Shown here: in pieces, positions 39,924 through 50,390 of the stretch
Layout: each line of letters begins with the position of its first letter
Position numbering within the stretch: position 1 is the stretch's first letter
Origin: Pseudeuparius sepicola
Taxonomy: Eukaryota; Arthropoda; Insecta; Coleoptera; Anthribidae
Reading direction: 5' to 3'
Length of the DNA stretch: 64,000 nt
Assembly (NCBI GenBank): GCA_963920635.1
Contig: OY987307.1
Span: 13,717,735 to 13,781,734, forward strand
Position numbers and translations under genes: made by a program
Notes under the pieces: generated by a model
Seen by the model: the letters and a program-made list of their open reading frames with translations, nothing else
Told to the model about the DNA's origin: nothing
Databases searched by the model: none

Positions 39924-42900
39924 CGCAGGGGGGGTCTGACCTGTGAGAGAGGCAGACCCACGGGTGTGACGATCCCGCGCTCCCCAGTTACGCAGGGATG
40001 GGTCTGACCTGTGAGAAGGGCAGATTCACGGGTGTGACGATCCCGCGATTCCCAGTTACGCATGGAGAGGTTTGGCCTGTGACAGGGGCCAACCTACGGG
40101 TGTGACAATCCCGCGATCTCCTGTTGCGCAGGGAGGGGTCTAGCTGGTGACGGGGGCTGATCCTCGGGTGTGACAATCCCGCGACTCTCGGTTACACAGG
40201 GATGGATCTAGCCTGTGAGAGAGGCGGATCTTCGGGTGTAACGATCCCGTGTTTCCCAGTTAACCCAAGGAGGGGTTTGACCTGTGAGAGGGGCAGATCC
40301 TCGGGTGTAACGATCCCGCGTTATCCTAGTTGACCTGTGTGGGTAGCGGGTTAGAATACTCCTATCGTGGCTCCGCGAGTCGTAAAAGGCGACCGAGGGC
40401 CGTCACTCCAACGTTACGGGAGAAACCCATGGAATGGAGATTAATAGGAGTTTTGTCATAGGGCCGCTGCCTGGGGATCGCCAGGGCATGTCTGGAGCCG
40501 GCGCTGGACATGACAGCGAGCGGGACGTCGGTGACAGGGCGCTGATGAGGCGGGCCCCTGTTGCACAAACAGCTACAGCCCATCAACAACACGAACATCT
40601 ACAACATGGGAGCCAAACGAGAACTAGGGTTCCACCCACCGAAGGTGCTGCGCGGGAACTTCAGCCAGCGTTCACAGAGGCGGGATTACCACGACGACGC
40701 ATGAAATGGACTGTGTCCATGAATGAATCGATTATGCGTATTTTTTACAGGGTGACAAACTTAGGACAAGAGATGATCGGCTACCGACAACAACTGCATG
40801 CCGAGTTCTGCAGGGAGTTTCCACACATGCAAGTGTCTGAACAAAGAGTGTCAGATCAGTATCGAACTATTCTAAGAAATAACCGAATTCCAGAAACGCG
40901 ACTTAACGCTATCAAACGGGAAGTTGAGCTAGAGATCCACGGCGAACACATAGACATAGATGACAACAACAACAATGGGGAACTTCAAGCGCCTGGACAA
41001 CAACTAGAAGCCGAAACGGTAGAACCAACAACCGAGAGTCTGGAATCGGTTAACGAAGAACATTGTGAAGGCTTAAACACACATATGAGACAGGCAGTAG
41101 TGCGATACGAAGGCACAGACCCACTGAGCAGGCCACCGCTACCAAGATTAAATTCTTCCAGGAAACTTGCGATCGTGCTAGATCTTATGAACACACGAAT
41201 TTTACCAAACTATGTTTCAGTGACACCAACATTAGAACGTATGCACATGTTAATCTACTGTGCCGCAACGGCAGTCACCACTGTAATGGGTGCCAAGATC
41301 CGAACGGTCCAAGAGTTGAATCGTGCAAGACCAGAACCACGAATGGCTCAATGGGAAATGCGACTAAATCGGAAGATCGAGAGTCTCCGTAAAGACATAG
41401 GACAAGTGACGGAATATATCAGAGGAGTAAGAACTAGAAGGATCCAGAGGGCGGTGCAGGCAATAATGAGCCGCACCCAAATGCATTCTCGGCATGACCC
41501 CGCGAACATCACTGCTCAACAATGTCTTGACACATTAAAACAAAAACTTTCTGTTTTCGCAGGGCGTCTGAGGAGATACAAGGCTAGTAACAACAGGAAA
41601 CGAGACAACAAACTCTTTGAACGATCAGAAAAGGGTTTCTACCGTGCTTTTAATTCTAGCGCCGATGCCACAAATGCGAGTTACCCTAGCAGAGAACAGG
41701 TCGACGGTTTCTGGAGAAATCAACTTGCCACACCAGGTCCATACAATGTCAGTGCAAGCTGGATCAGCGAAGAACGCGAGATGGGCCGGAACTATAGCCA
41801 GATGCAACACGAGCAATTCACAACCGCTGAGGTCTCCGATGTCATCAAGAATTCCCACAACTGGAAGGCACCAGGTCCAGATCATCTCCAAAATTATTGG
41901 ATTAAGAAGTTGTGGTGCACGCATGAACAGATAACTACCTTAATTAATGAAGTCTTGCTCGATCCTCTGAAAATGCCATTGTTTCTTACACAGGGTGCAA
42001 CCTACCTGTTACCAAAAGACCAGCGGAATACGGATAACCCTGCCAAGTACCGCCCAATAACCTGCTTGCCTACGCTGTACAAGATAATCACATCTTGCCT
42101 TACGCAGCGAATATATGCTCACTGCGAGCGGAACAACATCATTGCAATGCAGCAGAAGGGCTGCTCGAAGGGCGCAATGGGATGCAAAGAGCAACTCATC
42201 ATAGACTCTGTCATCTGCAACCAGGCTCATTCCAAGCAACGAAACCTCCACATGGCTTATGTGGACTACAAAAAAGCATTTGATTCCGTACCTCACGACT
42301 GGCTCACAGGTATCTTAAAGCTGTATAAAATAGATCATCATACAGTTTCCTTTTTAGAACACGTTATGACAACCTGGCGCACTAAGATACAACTCAGAAC
42401 CGCAGACAGTAACATCGAGACCGACACAATCAACATCCGAAGAGGGATTTTCCAAGGAGATTCACTCAGTCCACTGTGGTTCTGCATAGCGATGAACCCT
42501 CTATCACATCGGTTGAACTCTACAAAATATGGCTTCGCTATCAAAAGCAACAACGCAGAAGCGATCAAGTTGAATCACCTATTATATATGGATGATTTAA
42601 AACTGATCGCAGCAACCAAAAACCAACTAACGCAAATGCTTAAAATTGTAGAGGAGTTCTCCAGGGACATCGGAATGCTGTTTGGACTGGACAAGTGCCG
42701 CACCCTTAATATCATCCGGGGAAAGCTCGAACAAAGCGCACACGAGATGCAGGACGGCCAGGAGATCGAAGCAATGAGCAAGGGAGATAAATACAAGTAT
42801 CTCGGGATGAAACAAGCTCAAAGGATAGACCATCGAACAATGAAGACTGATTTAACGAATGAATTCATCAAGAGAGTAAGACAAGTAGTGCGAACTGATC

Positions 42901-44239
42901 TTAACAGCAGGAATTTGTTTAAGGCCCTGAACACGTATGCGTGCTCTGTACTCAGCTATTCGTTCGGAATAGTGAATTGGACCAACACGGACATCAACAA
43001 CCTGCAACGAAAAGTTAGGACACTACTGACAAAAGCTCATAAACATCATCCCCGTAGCGCCGTAGAAAGAACAACTCTGCCACGTCAACTAGGAGGAAGA
43101 GGATTGGCAGATCTCAGCAAGCAATTGGACCAACAAATATTAAATCTGCGTAATTATTTCTACAGGCAGGCCAACAGCTCCACCCTATATAGGGCTATAT
43201 GCGGAGCAGACGTCTCAACACCGCTACGTCTGACGGAACACGAGCGTCAAAATCACCACCGAACCGACAACGATAAACTACAGAGGTGGTTGGGGAAGCC
43301 GCTGCACGGGAGGCATCCTAATGAGGTTAACCAGGAACATGTCGACAAGTTAGCGTCGAACTATTGGCTGACCTCGGGACGAATGTTCCCCGAGACGGAA
43401 GGCTTCCTACTGGCCATACAAGATCAGGTTATACCAACTCGCAACTACCTAAAATTCATTGTAGGAGATGCATCGGTAGTGGATGACAGATGCAGATACG
43501 GGTGCCCAACTTCAGAAACAATCCAGCACATAACAGGAGGATGTCAGATGTTCGCATCAACGGAATATAAGGAACGACACGATTCGGTTGCCAAGATCTT
43601 GCACCAGGAACTGGCGGAAAAGCTGCTGCTTGTGCAGGCAGAGAGGGTCCCATATTACAACTACACACCTGAGCCTGTTCTTGAGAACAGCAACTACAAG
43701 ATGTACTGGGATCGTACAGTTCTGACAGATCAACGAGTTGCTCATAACAGACCGGACCTTATAATAGTTGATAAAATTTCTAGGCAGACAACTCTGATTG
43801 ATGTGGCCATCCCGAACAACAACAACCTGCGTGTGAAGCAAGTCGAGAAGATCGCGAAGTACAGAGATTTAGAAGAACGAATTAGAAGGCAATGGGAAAT
43901 GGAGAACGTCCAGACGATTCCAATCATCATGTCAACAACTGGTGTTATACCAAAAAGTTTGCTGAGAAACATCAAGGAGCTGGGTCTAACTGATAGTCTT
44001 TACAGGTCCATGCAGAAAGCGGTACTACTTGCGACAGCCCGAACCGTCAGGAAATTCATGGGGAATGCAGGATCATCCAACAACATCAATGTCACCTAAG
44101 GCCCGATAACATGGCAAGGGTCTCGTCCGAGCCAGATCCTTTTGGTATCCGGGATACCCGGGATCTGAGTGAATGTTCCCCGTAGAGGGAGTGCGAATGC
44201 CTTTTGGCTAAGTCGAGATAATAATAATAATAATAATAA
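39923..44239 (+). mobile_element. R4/Dong array, copy F (full length)
   Basis: It starts GCGCAGGGGGG after the long (TAA)n tail of copy E and has the same six-unit 68-bp 5' UTR repeat (about 39925-40331), an intact ORF, the 3' UTR and a (TAA)n tail. It differs from copy D at only scattered positions. Confidence 0.9.
40434..44099 (+). CDS. R4/Dong-clade retrotransposon polyprotein (copy F)
   Basis: The protein is 1221 residues, the same length as that of copy D and nearly identical. Examples of substitutions are AHQQH for AQQQH in the N-terminus, TTESLESVNEEHCEGLNTH for TTENLESVNEEHFEGLNAH, GRNYSQMQH for GRNCGQMEH, WFCIAMN for WFCMAMN and STLYRAIC for STLHRAIC. None changes a catalytic or metal-binding residue (motif A Asp, YMDD, C-C-H-C, RPD and its partner Asp). 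It ends in TAA where copy D ends in TAG. Both copies look functional, and the few differences mean recent common ancestry with separate insertion events. Confidence 0.93.
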   Translation: MEINRSFVIGPLPGDRQGMSGAGAGHDSERDVGDRALMRRAPVAQTATAHQQHEHLQHGSQTRTRVPPTEGAARELQPAFTEAGLPRRRMKWTVSMNESIMRIFYRVTNLGQEMIGYRQQLHAEFCREFPHMQVSEQRVSDQYRTILRNNRIPETRLNAIKREVELEIHGEHIDIDDNNNNGELQAPGQQLEAETVEPTTESLESVNEEHCEGLNTHMRQAVVRYEGTDPLSRPPLPRLNSSRKLAIVLDLMNTRILPNYVSVTPTLERMHMLIYCAATAVTTVMGAKIRTVQELNRARPEPRMAQWEMRLNRKIESLRKDIGQVTEYIRGVRTRRIQRAVQAIMSRTQMHSRHDPANITAQQCLDTLKQKLSVFAGRLRRYKASNNRKRDNKLFERSEKGFYRAFNSSADATNASYPSREQVDGFWRNQLATPGPYNVSASWISEEREMGRNYSQMQHEQFTTAEVSDVIKNSHNWKAPGPDHLQNYWIKKLWCTHEQITTLINEVLLDPLKMPLFLTQGATYLLPKDQRNTDNPAKYRPITCLPTLYKIITSCLTQRIYAHCERNNIIAMQQKGCSKGAMGCKEQLIIDSVICNQAHSKQRNLHMAYVDYKKAFDSVPHDWLTGILKLYKIDHHTVSFLEHVMTTWRTKIQLRTADSNIETDTINIRRGIFQGDSLSPLWFCIAMNPLSHRLNSTKYGFAIKSNNAEAIKLNHLLYMDDLKLIAATKNQLTQMLKIVEEFSRDIGMLFGLDKCRTLNIIRGKLEQSAHEMQDGQEIEAMSKGDKYKYLGMKQAQRIDHRTMKTDLTNEFIKRVRQVVRTDLNSRNLFKALNTYACSVLSYSFGIVNWTNTDINNLQRKVRTLLTKAHKHHPRSAVERTTLPRQLGGRGLADLSKQLDQQILNLRNYFYRQANSSTLYRAICGADVSTPLRLTEHERQNHHRTDNDKLQRWLGKPLHGRHPNEVNQEHVDKLASNYWLTSGRMFPETEGFLLAIQDQVIPTRNYLKFIVGDASVVDDRCRYGCPTSETIQHITGGCQMFASTEYKERHDSVAKILHQELAEKLLLVQAERVPYYNYTPEPVLENSNYKMYWDRTVLTDQRVAHNRPDLIIVDKISRQTTLIDVAIPNNNNLRVKQVEKIAKYRDLEERIRRQWEMENVQTIPIIMSTTGVIPKSLLRNIKELGLTDSLYRSMQKAVLLATARTVRKFMGNAGSSNNINVT

Positions 44240-44884
44240 GTTGCCAAGATCTTGCACCAGGAACTGGCGGAAAAGCTGCTGCTTGTGCAGGCAGAGAGGG
44301 TCCCATATTACAACTACACACCTGAGCCTGTTCTTGAGAACAGCAACTACAAGATGTACTGGGATCGTACAGTTCTGACTGATCAACGAGTTGCCCATAA
44401 CAGACCGGACCTTATAATAGTTGATAAAATTTCTAGGAAGACAACTCTGATTGATGTGGCCATCCCGAACAACAACAACCTGCGTGTGAAGCAAGTCGAG
44501 AAGATCGCGAAGTACAGAGACTTAGAAGAACGAATTAGACGGCAATGGGAAATGGAGAACGTCCAGACGATTCCATTCATCATGTCAACAACTGGTGTTA
44601 TACCAAAAAGTTTGCTGAGAAACATCAAGGAGCTGAATCTAACTGATAGTCTTTACAGGTCCATGCAGAAAGCGGTACTACTTGCGACAGCCCGAACCGT
44701 CAGGAAATTCATGGGGAATGCAGGATCGTCCAACAACATCAATGTCACCTAAGGCCCGATTACATGGCAAGGGTCTCGTCCGAGCCAGATCCTTTTGGTA
44801 TCCGGGATGCCCGGGATCTGAGTGAATGTTCCCCGTAGAGGGAGTGCGAATGCCTTTTGGCTAAGTCGAGATAATAATAATAAT
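44240..44884 (+). mobile_element. R4/Dong array, copy G (5'-truncated, last copy)
   Basis: It starts in the ORF at GTTGCCAAGATCTTGC right after the TAA tail of copy F. The endonuclease frame is open (to 44752), then the 3' UTR and (TAA)n up to 44884. The array ends here and a dispersed repeat (TTCTCACCCTCACAATAC) follows. Confidence 0.88.
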
Positions 44885-47129
44885 TCTCACCCTCACAATA
44901 CTCCAAACTAGGAGTACTCCAGAAGCAACCACATGCTTGTGCGGGGGAGGGGGGCAATTACTATTATTTTGTCTTCGTTTGATAAACCATATAAATACTA
45001 TTGAACACTGAATACTGTTACAATACAAACCAAATATCAATCGATTGATATCTATTAGCAAATTAGTGGAGTGGAAAGTACTGTGGAGTACGATTATCCA
45101 CGTCCCGAAGGGATATTCATCTTTTTCCACCACTCACTAAATATTTGCAAACATTGTTTAAGGGAAAACCCTTATAACCAAAAATTTAAAGCCACTCTCC
45201 ATCAAATGTAAATTAATACGTTTTAGCCAGACGACAGAATCTGGCACTTCCCTAAAGTTATATATTCTATTTGTCACGTTGGATTATAGGCCCACCGTAG
45301 CCACCACAATGATAAACAACATAACTTTGCACTATTGTGGGACATGTAATTAAAATTAAATGTCGATTAACATTGTAACGAAGTTACTAGATTTCCTTTT
45401 TTTTTATTTGAAACGAATTTATTCTTTTGCCGAGCTCTACTAACAGCCGGCCGCCATATTATTTTTTATGTTTGCACCCATGCGATGTAGGGAAATCACC
45501 GCCAAGGACTTGCCGGAGTTGCAACAACCCCTAGACCCTCCGACCAAATTTTGCTCCTGTCACCCCACGCACCACTACTGCACTTTGGAAAATTATTTTC
45601 TCTGACTGAACTTTATGTTGGGTATACAGGGTGATTCAGTCATGATGTAAAAAAAATTAACCACAAGTGAAAAAAAAAAGGTTAATACGAATCCGAAATT
45701 TAAAAAAATCAAAATTCGACCAAACAAATATAAAAATAATATTTTCAGAAGTGTATTAAAACCCGTTGTTAACGTTTTTGGATCACCTCACCTGATCAGC
45801 TGTTAAACTCGCTTGTCGCGGCTGGCGACCTCGGGGCGCTGAGTTGCCAGTTTCGCAAATCTTGAATTTTTTACGTTTGCACGGAAATCTCAAAACCGGC
45901 GTGGAGTTTTTTCTGACATACAACTATAGCACGGCATAAGTTGATTTAGATTTTGATTTTCCAATGTCAATCCAATATGCATACACGCCCCAAGCACTGT
46001 TCAGATTGAAGGATCTGAGAATTAAAATTTAATTATGTTTGTGAGCGATCCACGAATACGGTCAAATAATCCATTATTATTATATATTATACGTACAGCA
46101 TAATCTTCAATTCTCGCACACTGTCTACTGTCTTCAATATTCCGCAGCAGCCTGATGTTTTTTCATAAATTAATTATATACACTTTACATCTCGGCATGT
46201 CAATTATTTGAACTTAACTCCTTGTGTAAGATTTTCGATGGTCTCTCTGTAAAATCCTCTTCGTCCTTTCGTTTGCATGAAACACTAAGGATTTGTCTAG
46301 CAATTTTTTCTTCAGGTTCGTGATTATTGATTATGTTCATTTTTCACTGTAGTAACTTACAAAAGACGTTTTTAATTTAAGAATTGATGTTTTAACTGAT
46401 TTAAAATTCCTAACAATAAATCATCTACCTACCTATTAATAATTAATCTGTTTGTTTATTGTTGTTGCGGGGGGTAGGACGGTATGCTAATGGACGGCCC
46501 GGGCGAATGTGACGAATATCGACACCTTTAAATGTTACCTAAGATCTTTATGGGTTCAAGTAATAAAATTGTGAGGAATATCATGCCCCCTTTTATTCAA
46601 AAATACAATAATGGAAATTTTACGTACCTATAAGTGACAATTAGATATATTTAGATAATAGGTAGGAGGTACTCATAACTAGCATTTAAAAAATAGTTGG
46701 GTAATTTGGGCGTAGTTTTATTTTCCACTGATTTTATATTCTCTAAAGGTAGGAAGATACTATTTTCAATTTTACCCATAAAATTAAAATTAATGAGAAA
46801 TTGTCTTACAGAATTTCCCACCTGCCTGAGTACCCCTCTAATTGATATTGAACTCACAGTGATTATACCTTTCTTTGACATTAATTTAATTTATGTATGT
46901 CGTGAAAGTGCAAGAGTGACGAAAAAGGGTGGCGCCCTCTTCTAGAAAAAATATCTAAGAAATTACTCGCATTTGTCTCCGATTTCTGAGCTTAGTACCC
47001 TCTGGCCTTTCATACCAAATCCTTTTTATCATCTCTTTTATTTAACCCCCATTAGTTCCCCTAAGAGAAGAAACTAGGTCCTAGGGGAATATTTAACCTA
47101 GGTAACTTGCAAGAATAAGGTTACGAATG
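44885..47129. other. Spacer with dispersed repeats, no recognised gene
   Basis: 44885-44980 is similar to the reverse complement of about 62090-62185 (CTCACCCTCACAATACTCCA, then GGAGTACTCCAGAAGCAAC). A TATACAGGGTGATTC motif at 45623 starts another dispersed repeat. The open frame at 46697-46945 is not recognised and is probably chance. Confidence 0.5.
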
Positions 47130-47440
47130 GTGGCCCAAGCCATTCGATTTAGTTTCAATGTGCGAAATGTCGAATCTAGCCTCCAATCTTCTTGTGCTCG
47201 ATCCAGGAATTTTTTCAGTTCCCTCTAAAATTTGAGCTTCTAAGTGTCTTAGTCGAGCGGTTTGTTCACGGCCATTATCTTGCCTTTGGTGTCAAAATTT
47301 TCCAAAATCTCTCAATCTCTGGACAATTCTAACAAAAGTTCGCATATTTTGAGTACTTCTTTCTGGAAACTCTTCATGCTACATTCCCTGGGCGGCCATT
47401 GCCTCCTCTCTTTCTTGACAAAAAATATCATCTACTAATT
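47130..47440 (-). pseudogene. Tc1/mariner-type transposase N-terminal (HTH) relic
   Basis: On the reverse strand, broken frames give MRTFVRIVQRLRDFG, then NGREQTARLRHLEAQILEGT, then STRRLEARFDIS. This is the helix-turn-helix region of the same transposase family as the better-preserved gene at 50391-51538 (PRTFVNIVQRLRN, then EAVLDLVEEQPSISTTAIARRLGIS). Several frameshifts and stops are present and the catalytic part is absent. Confidence 0.55.
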
Positions 47441-48694
47441 TAAAATAATTTTTACACTACACTAGTAAGGGGCGTAAGGGCGCCGCGCCGCGAATTCCGC
47501 GATCGCAAATCATATTACCCGTCGTGACCTCAACCTATTATCGGTCTGTACTGAACTGCCGTCGGCCGGAAATCCGCGATCCGTCAGCTGTTTGTGGCGG
47601 ACTGGCGCTCGCGGTCTGTCTAATAAGGGTGCATTGTGGCAACGTCGTCGCGTGCATAGCATGGCAGTCGTGTACGAATCAGTAGCACTAAAAAAGTTTC
47701 TAAGTATAAGAGTATGTTGACATGTTTTTGGTGATTTAAAAATAATCAAAAATAAACTTCGTAGGCGCCAAAACCTACAGCGAGTTAAAATGTATGTATT
47801 AATCAAAGATAAACCCTGTCTAGCAACTTACGATTCGGGATCCGAAAAAGATCTTTTTAAAAAATACAAACATTTATTGGCAAAAGATACAGAGCAAAAG
47901 TCGTCAAATAATATGACGCGTGGTATAGTTTATGTAAAAAATTAAAGCCAAATTCCCGAGATTTCAAGGTTCTCGATTGTCTATCTAGACTGTGCTGAGC
48001 TTGTAGTTTATAAGGAGTAATTTCTATGGTGCCTTCCGACTTATTTTTCAAATTGGCAAATTTGTTTTGCAATGCTTCCTGCGGTGAATATCCAATCTAT
48101 CGGCGTTGAAGTATCGATGTTGACTATTCTAATACAGTTCGATGCTTGAATTTGTTTTTCCAATTAGTGAATATCTTGCGGGATTACATTTTCGATTTTC
48201 AGGGGGTTTCTTCTTGTTTCTATCTTGATTATCGATGGGTTTTGTATTTCAGGTATTATCGAAGAGTTGCCAATAGTTTTGGTTTATTTGTTCCCAGTTA
48301 TTTGAAGTAAGTTGTTGCCTTGAAGTGTGCGGAACTTCTTTTCTGGACAGGAAGGCTTAAATTTCTTTGTCGTTGATTAATATGAAATGTTATTGTTTTT
48401 TAATTGATAATGAATTTTGGTGGTGCGATAGGAATTTGGTCGCATTGATTTGGATGACCAGTTATTGGTGGTTATGCAGTCGTTATATTCCATGTATCGA
48501 TGAGGCTTTTCTTCTAGGCCAAGTAAGATTTTTAGAAGGTACATTATTTATATTTAGGTTTTTATCAGTAGGGATTGGAAATATAGGACATTCCGTGGCA
48601 AATATGTTATTTTCTATAAAATTACCATTAGTTTTAATTATTTAATACCAAGGTTCTAATATATATTAATATAATATTCTAATATGTAGATATA
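47441..48694. other. GC-rich patch and a possible old Gypsy-like fragment
   Basis: 47470-47670 is unusually GC-rich (GGCGCCGCGCCGCG) but has no coding frame I trust. On the minus strand 48640-48060 contains interrupted, Asn/Pro/Gln-rich, Gag-like pieces (for example PIFPIPTDKNLNINN). The minus-strand frame at 52878-52693, on the other side of the mariner insertion, has a similar character, so this may be one decayed retroelement split by it. Weak evidence. Confidence 0.3.
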
Positions 48695-48740
48695 CAGGGT
48701 TAACTATTACTTAGTACATTTTTTTTTATGGTACATAAAG

Positions 48741-48754
48741 AAAAATTAGACTTG
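48741..48754. repeat. 14-bp target duplication, left copy
   Basis: AAAAATTAGACTTG here is repeated exactly at 50305-50318. The pair brackets the inverted-arm insertion and, on removal, leaves a continuous mariner 3' region. Confidence 0.75.
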
Positions 48755-48809
48755 ATGAGAAGGGCAAAACTTTCAGTCGGAACTCCACAATCACAGTATA
48801 TTAGGTTAA

Positions 48810-48851
48810 ACTGTACATGTTTCGACCCATCTAGGGGTCATCTTCAGCAGT
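48810..48851 (-). ncRNA. Hammerhead-ribozyme-like motif 1
   Basis: On the minus strand the order is stem I ACTG (48851-48848), core CTGAAGA (fits CUGANGA), one extra U, stem II GACCC with loop CTAGAT and GGGTC, then GAA, a short stem III ACATGT, then A as cleavage-site base, then CAGT closing stem I. All conserved core bases of a type I hammerhead are present. The unpaired U between the core and stem II and the very short stem III are departures. Prediction by eye only. Confidence 0.5.
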
Positions 48852-49303
48852 AAAATATCATATATTGTGTAAGGCAACAAAGCTAGAAAAGAGAGTTAAC
48901 TTATACTAACTAAAATGTAATAATATTAACAAAATTTGATTTGTTTTTATAAGAAAATTTCTTTTGTGAAAGGGGAGGAGAATATTTATTTTAACACTCT
49001 ATGAATACCTATGGGGACTTGCCTTCCTAGACATGGTGTGTAAGTCTGTATGTAGAAAATTATCATTCAAGTTAAAATTAATTATATCTATCCAAAGAGT
49101 TCAATTTTAAAATATTGTTAAAAGAATCTTGGCAAAAACTTTTGTTTTTTTTTATCATATTGAATTGGCGACGTCTGAAAGAGGAAATTATGTATTTTAG
49201 TAAAGAACAGCAAGGTTCCACCTCCACCAGGAATTCAAAAAAGTTGGACTTTAAGCTCAATAATTAGAATGAAGATCCCTAAATTTTAGGAATGAAGATC
49301 CCT

Positions 49304-49530
49304 AAATTTTAGGGACCTTCATTCTAATTATTGAGCTTAAAGTCCAACCTTTTTGAATTCCTGGTGGAGGCGACGGTTTGGTTACTATGTCATTTTATGG
49401 TTTGTTATTTACATTTTAGGGATCTTCATTCTAATTATTAAGCTTAAAGTCCAACCTTTTTGAATTCCTGGTGGAGGCGACGGTTTGGTTACTATATCAT
49501 TTTATGGTTGGTTATTTACATTTTTATATT
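49304..49530. repeat. Tandem duplication of about 110 bp
   Basis: The unit running from TTTAGGGACCTTCATTC through GGTGGAGGCGACGGTTTGG to TTATTTACA occurs twice in a row (about 49304-49415 and 49416-49527) with few differences. A shorter inverted copy of its start precedes it (49230-49300). Confidence 0.75.
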
Positions 49531-50163
49531 TACCGCGCAATTTAATATTCTAAAGTTCTTTACAGTTTACCAACAGATTGACATTGACATTTCTCTAACT
49601 TCCGCCCTGTCAACCACCCTGACTGACAATTTCCATTTTGCATGTGCCATGGTCACTTGAAAATCTTCTTAATTTCAAAACTATGATTTTTTGGTTCTTT
49701 GGAACCCCAAAGAAATCACGCTATAAGTGTTGACGAGTTTTTGCCCCGCCTATTGATACCTAATTTGGTAAGAGTTTTCAGACTTCCTTCACCTTGCTGT
49801 TCTTTACAAAAATACATAATTTCCTCTTTCAGACGTCGCCAATTCAATATGATAAAAAAACAAAAGTTTTTGCCAAGATTCCTTGAAAAATTTTTTAAAA
49901 TTTAACTCTTTGGATAGATATAATTAATTTTAACTTGAATGATAATTTTCCACATACAGACTTACACACCACGTCTAGGAAGGTAAGTCCCCATAGGTAA
50001 GTCCCCGTAGGTAAGTCATAGAGTGTTAAATATTCTCCTCCCCTTTCACAAAAGAAATTTTCTTATAAAAACAAATCAAATTTCGTTAATATTATTACAT
50101 TTTAGTTAGTATAAGTTAACTCTCTTTTCTAGCTTTGTTGGCTTACACAACATATGATATTTT

Positions 50164-50206
50164 ACTGCTGAAGATGCCCCCTAGATGGGTCAAAACATGT
50201 ACAGTT
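50164..50206 (+). ncRNA. Hammerhead-ribozyme-like motif 2 (core mutated)
   Basis: This is the opposite arm's copy of motif 1: ACTG, CTGAAGA, stem II GCCC/GGGT, ACATGTA, CAGT. The conserved G after stem II is changed (CAAAAC where motif 1 has CGAAAC), which should abolish cleavage. Confidence 0.45.
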
Positions 50207-50390
50207 TAACCTAATATACTGTGATTGTGGAGTTCCGACTGAAAGTTTTGCCCTTCTCATCATTCCCATACTCCACTGTAAGATATGGACTATTTTCTAC
50301 GCTTAAAAATTAGACTTGCCAAAATAAATTTTCAAAAATTTTCTAACATTTGTCGTAAACCTAAAATTTTTTTTTTTCAAATTGTATTCA

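Larger units (their letters stand above)
48755..50304. mobile_element. Inverted pair of ribozyme-bearing retroelement units (Penelope/retrozyme-like)
   Basis: Two arms of about 480-500 bases in opposite orientation (about 48760-49260 and 49780-50275) share long blocks such as GAGAAGGGCAAAACTTTCAG and GGAACTCCACAATCACAG. The centre (49260-49780) contains a tandem duplication of about 110 bases. Each arm carries a hammerhead-like motif near its outer end. The whole is flanked by a 14-bp direct repeat. Inverted, partly duplicated long-terminal arrangements with variable target duplications are known for Penelope-like elements. No RT/GIY-YIG gene is present, so this is non-autonomous. Confidence 0.6.
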
